Assembly (NCBI GenBank): GCA_030068145.1
Contig: JAPJBO010000165.1
Location: 186,001-250,000, forward strand
Length of the DNA stretch: 64,000 nt
Reading direction: 5' to 3'
DNA from: Diplonema papillatum
Lineage: Eukaryota; Euglenozoa; Diplonemea; Diplonemida; Diplonemidae
Positions 32,194 to 44,300 of the stretch are shown here, piece after piece. Below the pieces are notes generated by a model. That model was not told the origin of the DNA. It saw only the letters and a program-made list of their open reading frames with translations, and searched no databases. Positions within the stretch are counted from its first letter, which is position 1. Every line of letters starts with the position of its first letter. A program made the position numbers and the translations under genes.

Positions 32194-33680
32194 GTGTACA
32201 TGATGCCCACACTATACCATGACGACAAACAACTCAATGAACGCCGTCACAGGCAACTGACTGAGCGACTATCGCAGGAACAGAGGGTTGACTACCCCTT
32301 GTATATAGGAATGGGACAAGCAAAGGCGGCAGGCGCTTTTGAAAAAGCAATGGACACATTGCTATCCCATCATGGGCAATTTCGTGGGATATCGCGTGAC
32401 AGTTTCCAATCTTTCCACTCGGATAGAGGTCCAACGGGAACTTCCAAGAAGGTAAAGAAGGGTAACGCCCTTCGTTTTTACGAGGCCCGGCACAGAGTGC
32501 ACAGAATTGCAGCGTACTTGCACGAGGCATTTGCGCCAGAGTTGACGGATGGGGGTGGCAAGAAGCAGAACAACCTCAGCCGAAATATTGGTTTTGCCGC
32601 TGGGTTCCTCAGCAACAACGCGGCATTTGTCTCCTGGATGCGTCGTTTTGACGTTGTCCTCGAAAATTTGTTGTTCACGGAAAAAGCTGTTCTGTGAGAT
32701 TCGGTGGCCTCCCTGCAGGTGCCTTAACAGTCAAAGACAAAATGCTCATTGAATGGGTGCTCCAGTACATGGGCGAATACCCAGCAGTGACCTCGACGTC
32801 GGTTGCATGTGCGAGTGTGAGGTCTTACTTTTCGGTGGACCAAAATCTCGCGTTGCTCCGGATTCTGGGTTACGAGCATTGCCTCCTGTCGGGTTTGCAC
32901 TCAAGAGCAAATGCAATTACCAAAGTGGAATCTGCAACCCCCCAGACCATCCGGAACTTTTGGCACTTCGTCGCCCGTTCTGCCTTCGAAGCATTCAGCA
33001 ACCCTGAAAAGCATATCGCAGGCGGCACAGTGTCATTCGATATGTTCGGCTCCCCTCCGGCTAGTGGCATTCAACAAGATGTCATCAACGGCACCACCTT
33101 CGTTCGCAACTACAAGCTTGCCCTGACCCCGGAACAAATGTTGTGGCCAGACGAAAAAGAGTCCCTGAGCCACATCCCAAATGAGTACCACGGCACAAGG
33201 TACAAAGATTTTTTGAAGAAGAGAGGGCGGAAAAAGGCGGGTGAGGTGCGCCCCGATGAATTTGGGTCACCGAACACAACGTCTCTTAACAGCATAGTGC
33301 AAGAAGCAATGTTGCGAGTCGGCATGCTTACCATGAAGGAAATTGCGGAGTACGCCACGTTTCCAGTGGCAAGGCTTCACGAATTGGTTTCCCATGATTT
33401 CACGGCAAGCACTAGCGAAGGTGTGTGCTCGGTCATCAAGCGGATTCTCTCCCGCGTTGGTCACACGAACATCTCCGACTCTGTCCTGCGTGCACAGGTG
33501 GTCCTTGCGCGAAAGTGCTTGGTCCCGAGTCTCGTAGAAAGGCAGGGGCTGGAGGACACGTATGGCGGGGTTATCGACAACTGTCTCTCCACAATCGAAA
33601 CCTTGGCCGGGAGAACTGTGCGAAGGGGGGAGCAAAGGTTGGAAGAGCTTGAGTCCAAAAAGAAGAAAAAGAAGTCGTGA
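32194..33680 (+). CDS. Unknown protein pair lying between two LINE tails
   Basis: Two overlapping plus-strand frames, 32194-32697 (167 aa) and 32694-33680 (about 328 codons), look like one protein of about 490 aa read with one frame change, or one broken gene. The first includes YEARHRVHRIAAYLHEAF. The second includes ILGYEHCLLSGLH, IPNEYHGTRYKDFL and a Lys-rich C-terminus (SKKKKKK). I recognise no family, and there are no polymerase, transposase or nuclease motifs that I can name. The G+C content is lower and the codon use less GC3-rich than in the host exons. It is bracketed by copies of the LINE 3' tail (31680-31820 and 33745-33935), so it may be a gene carried by, or retroposed with, that LINE machinery. 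Confidence 0.5.
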
Positions 33681-33744
33681 CCTGGCGTGTTCACGGCACG
33701 TGTTGCAAGCGCCTGCAACAGCCCCTTTTTCAATCATTCCAACC

Positions 33745-33935
33745 GACTCGAGTTGCGCCGCGCCGAAAGCGCGGAAAAAGTGAGCCTTCTGGAGTCACGT
33801 AGCGAAAAGCTGGCATAGTGTGGGGTTTTGTGAATTTTTGTGCATTTTTGTGATTTGTTGTTTAGTGTGGTACTCATTTGCTTGCAAATGACTCCCCACT
33901 AACGCAACAAGACGACGATTTTTTGTGAATTTTTG
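33745..33935 (+). repeat. Second copy of the LINE 3' tail
   Basis: CGACT-GAGTTGCGCCGCGCC to ACGCAACAAGACGACGA closely matches 31680-31820, with a short extra TTTTGTG-rich insert near 33825-33860. Confidence 0.8.
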
Positions 33936-33984
33936 ACCCCCGAAATCACCCCACTCTAGCTCTATGTTTCCGTCCTTCCATTCG

Positions 33985-34680
33985 GATTCAAAGCAGCTAC
34001 GTCAAGTATTTTAGTACCAACAATGCATTGTTACCGCAAAAAACCACCTCTAAAAGTCACCTACTGCGGCACCATACTGAGGAGGGCCCACCGTAAGTAT
34101 GGTATGTGGACGGCCGAAACCACCAATGACCAACATCCAAGGCACCCACCGATCCTCTTACCTCGTGTAACCACCACTGTTACGACACTCAGAACAAAGG
34201 ATTCCTTCCCATACGACGAAGGTCACCCGGAGACTTTAAAACCCCGGTGTTTCAAGCGAACTTTCACTCCAAAAACAGGGGGCCGAAGGGGGCAAGCAGG
34301 GTAGTGCGGTCAACGAAAACTCTAGTTTCCCTTTCTACTTTCTCCTACTCTCGCGGTGTACGGTTTTCCTTCCATTGGGAGTCAAAGCAGCTACGTCGAG
34401 TATTTTAGTACCAACAATGCATTGTTACCACAAAAACAGGGGGCCGAAGGGGGGCAAGCGGGTAGTCCTGTCAACGAAAACTCTAGGTTCCCTTTCTACT
34501 GTCAACGAAAACTCTAGGTTCCCTTTCTACTATCAACGAAAACTCTAGGTTCCCTTTCTACTTTCTCCTACTCTCGCGGTGTACGGTTTTCCTTCCATTG
34601 GGAGTCAAAAGCAGCTACGTCGAGTATTTTAGTACCAACAATGCATTGTTACCACAAAAACAGGGGGCCGAAGGGGGCAA
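33985..34680 (+). repeat. Threefold repeat upstream of the SNARE-like exon
   Basis: The segment AAAGCAGCTACGTC-AGTATT-TTAGTACCAACAATGCATTG recurs at about 33990, 34386 and 34609. Between copies lie an R2 copy (34045-34282) and the GTCAACGAAAACTCTAG repeat (34306, then a run of three near 34467-34560). The third copy ends in CAAGCAG, the acceptor of the exon at 34685. Confidence 0.75.
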
Positions 34681-34684
34681 GCAG

Positions 34685-35113
34685 TCCGCGAGCGAGCGGC
34701 AGCGGCTGAAGGCGACGGCCCTGAACCAGTCGATGACGCTCACCGCGCAGCTGAAGGAGCAGGCCCGGCTGCTGGGCGACACGATCGGCAAGGACGAAGC
34801 CGTGCTGAAGAGCAGCTTGGAGCTCGCCGACAAAAGCTTGGCGGAAGTCAACAAGCAGACCACGCACGTCCCGACGTACGGCACCGGCCTTCTCGGCTCG
34901 ATTCTCGGGCAGTTCACCGAGACCGCGGTGCTCGCAGCGTACATCGTCTTCTTCGCGGTGGCGAGCTTATTCATCCTGCAAATTGTCATCATGTTCCCCT
35001 CAGTACGCTACGTTTACGTCAACGGACAGGCACCGCCAGGTTACGTCTCGTCTGCGTTCAGTTTGCTGTACCGCACTGTACACGCTGGGTACAGTGTAGC
35101 AACAGGGGGCTAG
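34685..35113 (+). CDS. USE1/Qc-SNARE-like C-terminal exon (tail-anchored)
   Basis: After the acceptor GGGCAAGCAG at 34684, a phase-0 exon encodes SASERQRLKATALNQSMTL, a heptad-patterned helix (LTAQLKEQARLLGDTIGKDE, then LKSSLELADKSLAEVN) and a hydrophobic segment AVLAAYIVFFAVASLFILQI. A SNARE-type coiled coil next to a C-terminal membrane anchor, with LKEQ...D...L..S...ADKSL spacing, is like USE1, an ER SNARE for Golgi-to-ER retrieval. The match is by eye and moderate. The exon may end at the donor-like CCTCAGTACGC (35002) or run to the stop at 35111-35113, after which the C-terminus is unusually long. Upstream exons were not found. A partial copy follows at 35126-35320. Confidence 0.45.
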   Translation, partial: SASERQRLKATALNQSMTLTAQLKEQARLLGDTIGKDEAVLKSSLELADKSLAEVNKQTTHVPTYGTGLLGSILGQFTETAVLAAYIVFFAVASLFILQIVIMFPSVRYVYVNGQAPPGYVSSAFSLLYRTVHAGYSVATGG

Positions 35114-35125
35114 GAAGACCGCAAG

Positions 35126-35320
35126 ATGACTCGAGACTGCGGTGCTCGCAGCGTACATCGTCTTCTTCGCGGTGGTGTATTCATCCTGCGACTTGTCATC
35201 ATGTTCCCCTCAGTACGCTACGTTTACGGCAACGGACATACATCGCCAGGTTACGTCTCGTCTGCGTTCAGCTTGCTGTACCGCACTGTACAACATGGGG
35301 CTAGCAAGACCGCAAACCCG
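35126..35320 (+). pseudogene. Echo of the SNARE-like exon end
   Basis: Repeats about 34915-35120 (TGCGGTGCTCGCAGCGTACA onward) with a short deletion in the membrane segment and one near its end. It is a head-to-tail partial duplication of the membrane-anchor part without the coiled coil. Confidence 0.8.
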
Positions 35321-35559
35321 ACCGGATAGCCGCCGTCCATCCACCTCAAGGCGCCAACAAGACAACGTCAAGCTAATCGATCGAGCAAACACCATCTAGC
35401 CCTCCTGCTATCGCCGCCTAACCAACTATCTATCTAGCCTTTTTGCGCTCACGAAGCTCCTTTTCTTTTCAGCTTTGCGAGACGCCACTGCGTAATCTTT
35501 CAAGGCTGCATATCGAGCAGCCGGGTTGGGTGGGCCGGGGCGCTTTTTAGACCTTTCAA

Positions 35560-35890
35560 TGCATGGTGCAGGCTAAAATCGGTAGGCAGCGTGTTTTGGT
35601 GGTTGATGAGAATGCTGCACATTCAGGTTCAAACTACTGTTACTACGACAACTCAGAAGGAGAAGAGGAAGTGCGCCGCACTTCCTCTTCTCGCTCGGGT
35701 TCCGCGCTGGTGATGGTCCGCCTTATGTGTCCGTGGCTTAAAGGACCGAAACACGGCGCAGACGGGACCAGTGCGGTGTTGAGCACATACTCATTCCAAG
35801 CACGTTCTTGCAATCCCCCCGTTTTTGCGGACCCCATCGGCCCGCTTCCACCCTCGGTGGCAGCGCGTCTCGGTGTCCTGGTTTAGGGTG
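35560..35890 (+). repeat. Mixed repeat block before the GDI gene
   Basis: 35585-35610 (GGCAGCGTGTTTTGGTGGTT) matches 8888-8912, and 35690-35825 matches families near 14000 and 41610. No gene in it. 35891-36128 is presumably the GDI 5' flank. Confidence 0.6.
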
Positions 35891-36128
35891 AATCCTCGGG
35901 CTCGTCAGACTCCACAACGGATGTGAAGCGCGCACCGGGACAAACAGCACGCGGGGCAAGAAGCGACCGAAGCATGACACGACGCGTGCAAAGAGGTAGT
36001 CCGTAGCGGCTTGTGCAGTCTATCGCCACGGGTTGTTGCTGCGTTATCAAGTTCAAACCACTGTTACACTTCTACAACTCAGACACAGGACCGCTTCCTT
36101 CTTCTCCTTTCATTGTTAGCTTGCAACC

Positions 36129-39100
36129 ATGGACGAGGCCTACGATGCGATCATTCTCGGCACGGGTCTGACCGAATGCGTGCTTAGTGGCTTGCTGGCG
36201 ACCGCTGATGGCCAGAAGCTGCTGATTATGGACAGGAACGAGTACTACGGCGGCGAAGCCGCGTCGTTGAACCTCGAGCAGTTCTTCCAGAAGCTCGGCA
36301 AGGACAAGCCGACCGGCGACCTCGGCCCGTCGAGGGACTACAACATCGACCTGGTGAGCAAGCTGCTCATGGCCAACGGGAAGCTGGTCAAAATGCTGCA
36401 GAAGACAGGCGTCATTCGATACGGAACCGAGTTCACCCTAATCGACGGGTCGTTTGTTGTGCACAAGGGCAAGGTGCTGAAGGTCCCGGTGACTGAGACG
36501 GAGGCTCTTAGCTCCAGCCTGATGGGCATTCTCGAGAAGCGCAGGGCTGCGAAATTCTTCAGCTTCGTGCAGTCGTACGAGGACGCCAAGCCGGCCACCC
36601 ACAAGGGCCACGACCTGACGACGATGACCATGCGCGAGCTGTACGCCAAGTTCGGGCTTTCCGACTCCACCATCGACTTCATCGGTCACGCGATCGCCCT
36701 CCAGGTGCTGTGCTGCTGTTGTTTATATGGGGCCAGTGTGCGCGCTATCTGCCGACTTGCCGGCCGATTGATTTTGCAGCGGTTTTTTTACATAAGCGCC
36801 AGCTTGAAAGGAAATGCTCGACGATGCTGCCCGACAAAGAACAGAAGGGATCCCAAGTGCTGTAACTAATCCCAAGTGCTGTAACTACCGAACCACGTGT
36901 TGAACGGACGTGAGGTCATGCGGGTCTACCCCTACACGACAAATCACACAAACACAACAGGTCAAAAAATCCTGAGTGAGAAAACAACACACGGTGGTGT
37001 AAGCGAAGAACAAATCAGATTGTGTTTGTATTGTATTTGCCCCGTACCTCTATATTTCCCCCCTTCCATTCGGAGTCGAAGCAGCTACGTCGAGTATTTT
37101 TTGTATAAGCACCCGCTTTGTGTGAAATGCTTGGAGACTGCCAGGTGCGATACATCAAAGGAGGTAAATGTGCTGTGGCCCACACGAAACACAGGTAAAT
37201 CTGGGTTTAGTGGCGGACGTAAGCGTTCAACAAAAAAGACCCACTTTGTAGTTATATGGGTTCTCCCCCTGTGGCCCCCTTCGAAGTAAGCACAAGGCAG
37301 TCCCTCGAGTATTTTCTTGTATAAGCACCTGCTTTGTAGGAAGTACTCCCTAACCCCACAAGGGAGCAGCTGCCGTCTTCCCATCATTGGATAAGTAAAG
37401 CGACAACAAGAGTAGTGGTATTTCATTGTTGCGGCCTCCCACCTATTCTACACCTCTCGTGTCACTGCACAAAGTCAGGCCACAAAACGACCCACCAAAA
37501 AACACTCTTACAACACTCAGATCACAAGGGATACCTTCCCATATTGGCGAAGGTCACCCGAAGACTTCAAAACCCCGGAGTTTCAAACGAACTTTCACTC
37601 TAACAAGGCAGACCCAGCTGCCCCCACGGGATCCGAGTGGCCTGACAACGTAGAATCCGAGTAATCGGTATCCAAAAAACTCGAACAGGAAACTGAGAAG
37701 TACATGGACCTACCGGCACTTCCCCTCGTGAAGAAGATCCAGCTGTACGAAGACTCTCTCAGTCTGTACCAAGAAGTATGCTTTCTCACGAATTCTATGC
37801 ATCTGAATCATGGGGCCGTTTTGCTTGCTCGTCTGGCTTCGACCTCTTTCAGACGTATCAGGTTGCTTTCTGACGTTGTCTGACTACATTGCGGCTTTCG
37901 TCTAGCTTCTTACTGGCTCCGGTCCGACTTGGTCCAACTTTAGCCTAGTGACAGATGGTGAGCCGTATGCTATACGATTGACGCCATGCTTGCTTCCAGG
38001 ATTAAGCCGTGCAAGTCTCAGCAAACGGTTGATTAACTGTGGTCTGCGTCAAGTTCGTCTCTCGGTCATTTGCTGCCGTTTTCACAAATACACTTTCAAC
38101 GCAGGCGCGCGCACCGTATGTGTACCCGCTGTACGGCTTGGGCGAGCTTCCGCAGTGCTTCGCACGTTTGGGTGCCGTTCACGGTGGCACCTTCATGTTG
38201 AGGAAGCCCGTGGACAAGATTCACTACGATGAAAACGGCAGGTTTTGCGGCGTCGAGAGCGAGGGGGAGATCGTGCGTGCGAAGAAGGTGATCGGCGACC
38301 CGAGCTACTTCCCCGACAAGGTCCGCAAGACGGGGCAGACAGTCCGTTGCATCTGTTTGATGAAGAGCCCGCCCCCAGGGGTGGTCAAGGAGATCAAGGA
38401 CGCCAAGTCGTGCCAGATCATTATCTCAGGCAAGGAGACCAAACGGGCGAGCGACATCTACGTTACCACACTCAGCGGAATCCACAAGGTAGTCCCGGAG
38501 AACATGTACTTAGGGCTCGTATCCACAACTGTAGAGTCCGAGGACCCTGAGAAGGACCTCGCCCCCGGTATGTCCAGATTCTTTTGACGATAGCTCGCTC
38601 CATAGATGAAACTGGATAGCTAGAGTGCTAGATTGCTACTCAACAAGTAGGTAGCCAGATAGCTCGGCAGCTAGATGACCAGTCAGCAGACAGCTTGATG
38701 GCGTGGCAAATAGACAGTAAGCTGACGAGGCAGCTTGATGGCTATGCAGCTGCTGCCTAGACAAATCTATGGCGACATAGCTATCAGGTGATGAGATAGC
38801 TAAACAAGATAGGGCTACACGTAGCTAGTCAGATAGGTAGGCAGCTAGATAGCCAGACAGTGTTCGCTATTCCCCGCAATCTGGCGTTCTTCCTTGTCCT
38901 TCCTCCAGCAGGTAAGCTCTTTTGCAGGCAGTCACTCACTCACCAATCGTCACCGCAGGACTCGCGCTTCTCTCGAACATCACTCAGAAGTTTGTGACTA
39001 TCTCAGATACGTTTGAGCCGCTGGCTTCTGGGCACGAAGACGGCGTGTACATCAGCAAGTCGTATGACGCTTCCACGCACTTCGAGTCGACGTCGAATGA

Positions 39101-39170
39101 CATTCTCAACCTCTTTGAGCGCATCACCGGCAAGACCTATGACCTGACCGTTAAACCCGAAGAAAAGTAG
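36129..39170 (+). CDS. GDI: Rab GDP-dissociation inhibitor (GDI), 4 exons, complete
   Basis: Exons 36129-36704, 37689-37775, 38105-38567 and 38959-39170 join in phases 0, 0 and 1 to give 445 aa, the normal GDI length. GDI extracts prenylated, GDP-bound Rab GTPases from membranes and recycles them through the cytosol. The N-terminus has the FAD-type fold signature YDAIILGTGLTECVLSGLL and YYGGEAASLNL (Rab-binding platform). ALSSSLMGILEKRR, YPLYGLGELPQ, DPSYFPDK and SDIYV follow in the conserved order, and SYDASTHFES is near the end. Exon 2 (29 codons, including YMDLPALPLVKKIQLYEDS) is too short to show as an open frame but fits exactly between exons 1 and 3. There is no C-terminal prenylation box. 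Donors are GTGCTG, GTATGC and GTATGT. Intron 1 carries R1 copies. An AG (TTGTTAG) lies 11 bp before the CCATGG start. Confidence 0.95.
36705..37688 (+). other. GDI intron 1 loaded with R1/R1b/R2 repeats
   Basis: Holds a decayed inverted-repeat-element/R1 left end (36728-36840), an R1b copy (36880-37098), a full R1 copy (37099-37315), the start of another R1 (37316-37345) and an R2 copy (37430-37608). The splice acceptor (TCGAACAG) lies 80 bp after the R2 copy. Confidence 0.8.
37099..37315 (+). repeat. Dispersed repeat family R1, copy between two relatives
   Basis: Preceded directly by an R1b copy ending CGAGTATTTT and followed directly by another R1 start (CTTGTATAAGCACCTGC). The three are head to tail. 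Confidence 0.85.
38590..38860. repeat. Degenerate AGCTAG/GATAGCT repeats in GDI intron 3
   Basis: Short, irregular repeats of AGATAGCT, GCTAGATAG and CAGCTTGATGGC fill most of the 391-bp intron. Confidence 0.7.
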
Positions 39171-40220
39171 GATCCAGAACTGCGAACGCTTTTGTTTTAC
39201 ACCAACCTGCTGAGCACGTGGAAAACGACTGCTGGAGGTCCTTCGGTGCAGCATCGCAGATGCAAGAGGCTCGCATAAACGCTGAGTCGGGTGGGGGGAC
39301 GTACGACCCCGGTAGTCCCTATTGATCCCGCGCAACGAGGCCTTAGACGAAACTCAAAAGAGAACCGCTAAGAACTTCGTTTTGATTATTCCTTCTCGGG
39401 TTATGAGACCAACAAAACTAGTCGAGATAATCGATCCCTTGTTATTCCATGCTTTATCATTCACGGCGAACGCCTGCTTTGGGCACGCTGGTTTGTTCAC
39501 AGCGTCATCGGTGGTGGGGACTTGTGCTTGCGTGGCCTGTCTGTGTGCTGTCTGTGCTTGCTGGCGGCAGGGGAAGGTGCAATGGTACACATCCACACGC
39601 TCTCGTTTTGGCCGTGATCATCGCCCGATCGCAACTTGCATGCACCTATCGCGTAGATCTCCCCGGGTGCACGAAGGCGTGCCTGCCGTGCTGGACTGAC
39701 GCACTCGTTCCCCATGGACGAAGCACAACACTTCCACGCCCCGTTGTTATGTGGGGTTGCCGCGCATTTCCCCCTTTGCACTTTTGCGGGTGGCTGGCTC
39801 CAGCATTTCCTGCTACGCTCGCTTGAAAAGAAAGAAACCGGGTAAAAAACGCTCCGTTTTGCTTCCACTTGCCAGCAGACCGGAAAACAGGAGAAACAAA
39901 GGAGAAACAATCTGGAAGCGTTTTTTTCTTCTTTTTTTGGGGGTACCGTAGTGTTCCCATGGGCGCACAAGCAACCAGTGATTTATATATGGGTCTGGGG
40001 CTCGGGGCCACCCCGAGCGCGAAAAAAAAAAAAATTGCCTTAATTTTGGGCTGGGGGTTGGGGTAGGGCCGGGTCAATACCAACCGGGATCAGCGGGGGT
40101 GAGGGACGAAGCCATGGCGAAAGGCGAAAGCCATGGCGAAGCCATGGGGGCAGGAAGAGTAAAACGGAGGCGGGGAAAGAGGAGGCAGGAGGGCCAGGGG
40201 CGGAGGGCCAAAGGGGGTGG
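39171..40220. other. GDI 3' flank, no further gene seen
   Basis: Contains short homopolymers (A run at 40021-40034, T runs near 39920-39937) and the small repeat AGCCATGGCGAA near 40110-40145. No coding signal. Confidence 0.5.
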
Positions 40221-40222
40221 TG

Positions 40223-40920
40223 GGAGGCGAGACGTTGACTACCAAGTCTAATTAAATTTGGGATCGGAAATTGAACGTTGACTACCAATTCTAATTAAAT
40301 TTGGATTCAAAATCGAACGTTGACTACCAATTCTAATTAAATTCAGAATCCGAAATTGGATGTTGACTACCAATTCTAATTAATTTTGGATCCGACAATA
40401 GACGTTCACTGCCACTTCTAATTAAATTTAGGATCCGACATTAGACGTTGACTACCAATTCTTTTAAATTCAGAATCGGAAATTGGACGTTGACTACCAC
40501 TTCTAATTAAATTTGGATACGACATCAGACGTTGACTACCGATTGTAATTAAATTTGGAATCCGAAATTGGAAGTTGACTACCAATTCTAATTAAATTTT
40601 GGATTTGGCATCAGACGTTGACTACCGATTGTAATTAAATTTGGAATCCGAAACTGGACGTTGACTACCAATTGTAGTTAAATTTGGGATCCGAAACTGG
40701 ACGTTGCCTATCAATTCTAATTAATTTTTGGATTTGGCATCAGACGTTGCCTACCAATTTTAATTAAATTTGGAGCCAACCCTGAACGTTGACTACCAAT
40801 TCTATTTAAATTTGGAATCGGAAATTGGACGTTGAGTACCGATTCTAATTAGATTTGGGGTTCGGCATCAGACGTTGACTACCGGTTCTAACTGAATTTG
40901 GATTCAATACTAGAAGTTGA
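40223..40920. repeat. 43-bp minisatellite, about 16 diverged units
   Basis: Unit core GTTGACTACCAATTCTAATT plus AAATTTGG and a variable ATCCGAAATTGGAC. Units differ at many positions and vary from about 40 to 45 bp, so the array is old compared with the 21-bp one. An isolated unit lies at 41076-41115. Confidence 0.9.
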
Positions 40921-41119
40921 CCGGTGCGGAAATTCTTCGCTGTACCGTACCGTCCGCTGGGGGGCGCTGCCCCCAGACCCCCCTCTCTTACAAATTAGCT
41001 TAACCATTTCGTCTGATTCTTGTTCCAACACTGAGGTTGGGTGGGTTAGCCTGGGCTGGCCTGGTAGTGCTTGCCTCTTGACTACCAATTCTAATTAATT
41101 TTGGATCCACCACAGGACC

Positions 41120-44100
41120 CCGAGGGCGAAAAGGACTTTTCTGCAGAGGAGGAAAAGCTATATAAATCCCTGAAGCAACAAAGGAAAAAAAAAAACACAC
41201 ACACAAAAAAGGAACGTTGTGCAAAATAAAAAAAGAGCTGTCCCGAGTCCGGTTGTGGCCCTAAGAGCGTCACCGTAAATAGAGGTTTCGCACAAAACAC
41301 GGTTTTTTGTGTCTTACAAGTGCAATTTGTTTAGAACAAAAACCGATCGATGGCAGCGTACTATCCTCACTCCGGTTAGATGAACAAAACAGGTTTGCAG
41401 GAAGTGCGCACACACAGACAAAAACGCAAATCGGATCTTCGATCTTGCCGAAATACCCCGTAAATAGGGCACACGTCCCGAGTCGCCAAGATTCTGACCA
41501 GTCGAGTGGTCGACCAGCTTGGCTGTGCCAGACGCGAGGAGGTATCCCTCTCCTCATCCGTCGGGCGGTTCCTGGGGATGCTAAGCCGTCCCTCCCCCCT
41601 TCTTTCCCTTGTGATGTGTCCGTGACTTAAAGGACCGAAAAACCATGATGTTGAGCACATAGCCATTCTACACTACAAGGTCGTGACTTTTTCTTCTTCT
41701 TTTTTTTTGGTTTCGCTCTGCGACTGTAGGCTGAACATTGTTCCCCACATCCACGATTTAAACACATGGTCTTCAGTGGGGCAGCACGAGACTCGCTCAA
41801 AGGAGAGAACTTTGGCGCAGATGGGATTCTTGCCTTCCACGCGCACCATTTCAAGCACGTTCCTGCACCGCCCTTTTTGCTTTTTCTGTTTTGCCGCCCA
41901 CGTTGTGGTGCGAGTCTTCGCTGCTCTTTCTACGCCGCGGTGCGGACAGCACACGCTATGAAGCTCGCTTAAAGGAGCGAACTACGGCGCAGAGAGGACT
42001 CTTGTGTTGCACGCGCACCATTGCAAAGCACGTTCCTGCACTGCCCTTTTTGTTTTTCTTAAACCGCCCGCGTTGTGTTGCGCGATTCTTCGTCTTTCGC
42101 TGCCATTCCCGAACCCTTTTGCTTCACTTTTTTTCGATCGATCTCAGGTACAGGAGTGAGTGTGGCAAGCAGGAGTGACAGCATGGGGAACAACAGAAGA
42201 GTGAGTGTGGCAAGCAGGAGTGACAGCATGGGGAACAACAGAAGAGTGAGTGTTGCACCGCAGGAGTGCGTGTGGCGGATGGCAAGCTCTTCGTCACGGA
42301 CTCAGTTAACTGGCCTCCCGCTCACGTTTCGCGGCAGCCAAAGAAGACACTTTGAGCCAGCAACTGACAACCTCGTCTTTTTTAACCGAAACGAACGGCA
42401 GGAGTTTGCACACGAAAGACCGGTGACCACAGCGGATTGTGCAAACTAGAGCTGTCCCGAAACGAAAGACCAGCACCCATACACATGCGACCTGCGTCGA
42501 GCCAGATTGTTTCACATGAGACTCAACCGGGTATCTTCGAGTTCGACACAGGATATGGGTGTTTCGTGATAAAGTACGAGCTTTCCGTAACTGATGCGAC
42601 AAGCATCTCGGCACAGCCCGCCGTGGGCGACTGCCGAAGTGACCCAGAGCCAACATCGTTGCCTTGGTAAAGCGAAACACGCCGCGGCTGCTGGTCCTTG
42701 GCTTCGCAGTAGCCAAGACGAACGGATGAAAGCCATCAGCCAGATGGAATCGAGGCAAACACACGAAGATCATTGGCAGCTGGTTCGAGAACCAAGCAGC
42801 GCGGTGCATGCAAGCTTGAGATGTCCCTGTTTAGGGCTACTACATGAAGCAGATTCAGCTTTTTATCAAAGATTGCCCGGTATCTTCGGCTGACCCTTCC
42901 TTAACAAACACGACCTTATGCTCGCGCATCTTCCGGTAGCAAGCAAACAACCGACCAGGCGCGGGAGGGGAAAAAAAGGAAGGAGACGATACACGACAGA
43001 GAAAAGTCTGTAGCCGCTCGTGTGGTGAAGGAAACTACTGTTCTCCTCCTCGTCTACGCGGGCGCTTCGATTCGGGTGGCGCCGGGATCCTCCGACCGGA
43101 CACCTATAGCAACGCCGGAGCGAGATCTCTCTCGCTGGCGACCATCCCCCTTCTCCCCTTATTTGTTTCGTTTCTGCGGGTCCCCCTCTCCTCTCCTCCC
43201 GCTAAACACTAAACTAAGGTTTCCCTCCAGCTGGAAGGACAACGCCGCTTCCTATCCACGCACCGTCAGGAGAACTCGACTCTGTCTTCCTGAGCTTCCG
43301 CTCACCGACACCGCATCGAATTCATCCTGAAGGTATTGCGCGACCTGCTAGGGACCGCGACAAGGCTTATCAAGGTCCCGGCGTTAAAGACAACGACGCC
43401 CTCGCACCGGTTTCAGAAGATAGTCGGTAGCCCCGAGAGAAAAAAGAGAAAGATCCCGTACGGGATCGTCGGAAACACAAAATAGAAAAGAAACCCAAAC
43501 AACTTCCGCCGGGTGGAGTAAACCTGCCAAAAAGCAATCAACTGCCTTCGGGGGAAGGCTGCGGGGCAAAAAGAACAAAAGAAAAAGAAAAGAAAAAACG
43601 AATACCGAACACAGCTCCGCTCGCTGGTCCTCATACACCGCACCACACTGTGTCGCGCCACAACGTCTCTCTGCTCAACGGCCGTAGTCTTTCTTCTTTT
43701 GCTCCCCTTTTGAATAGCTTTCAAGAGAAAAGCCGCCCCCTCTCCTCCTCCCAGCGGTTGCCGGAGAAGGTTGTCAGTTTCGCAAGAAAACACAGGCACG
43801 TCTCAAACGGTCACCCCTCTCTCACACCCTGCACGTTTGTCGAGGGCGGAAGGAGTTGTTGCACTCCTTTTGCGACGCACCGGATTGTGTCGGGTGTCCC
43901 CTCTGCGCGTCCTTCGCGTCCTGCAGCGTCCTGTATCGCCATACCCCCAAAGCACTCTGACAGCCGGAGACAGGCCAAGCCTGTGCACTTCGTGCAGTGT
44001 CTAGCACTCGAAATCGTCCGCTGTCGTTGTTCCACTGCGTCCCATCTTGGAAAAAACGTTCCCGGTGCCCGGTACCGATACGCTACGACCGCCCCCGCCA

Positions 44101-44300
44101 CGCCGCCAGCCCCTCGCACCGCTCGTGCGCGGACGGCGTTCCGACTGAGTGCGCGCCGGCGTGCAGCGGAGAAGGAAGCGGACGATTCGCTCCGTTGCGG
44201 TGCAGAATCGGTCTGCGTTGGGTGTTTGCTGGGGTCGGCAGGGGCTCCCCGATCGTTAGTTCGCCGATCCGCGGACTAGTCGGGCCGGACCCCCGTCAGG
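41120..44300. other. Intergenic stretch before the receptor gene
   Basis: R6-related repeat at 41608-41680. Imperfect duplication of CGCACCATTTCAAGCACGTTCCTGCA (shown here only as related halves near 41840 and 42020). No gene was supportable; the last few hundred bases are GC-rich and may be promoter or 5' UTR of the next gene. Confidence 0.45.
42154..42262. repeat. 45-bp tandem repeat, about 2.4 units
   Basis: Unit starts GTGAGTGTGGCAAGCAGGAG and ends GGGAACAACAGAAGA. Two exact copies and a partial third. Confidence 0.85.
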
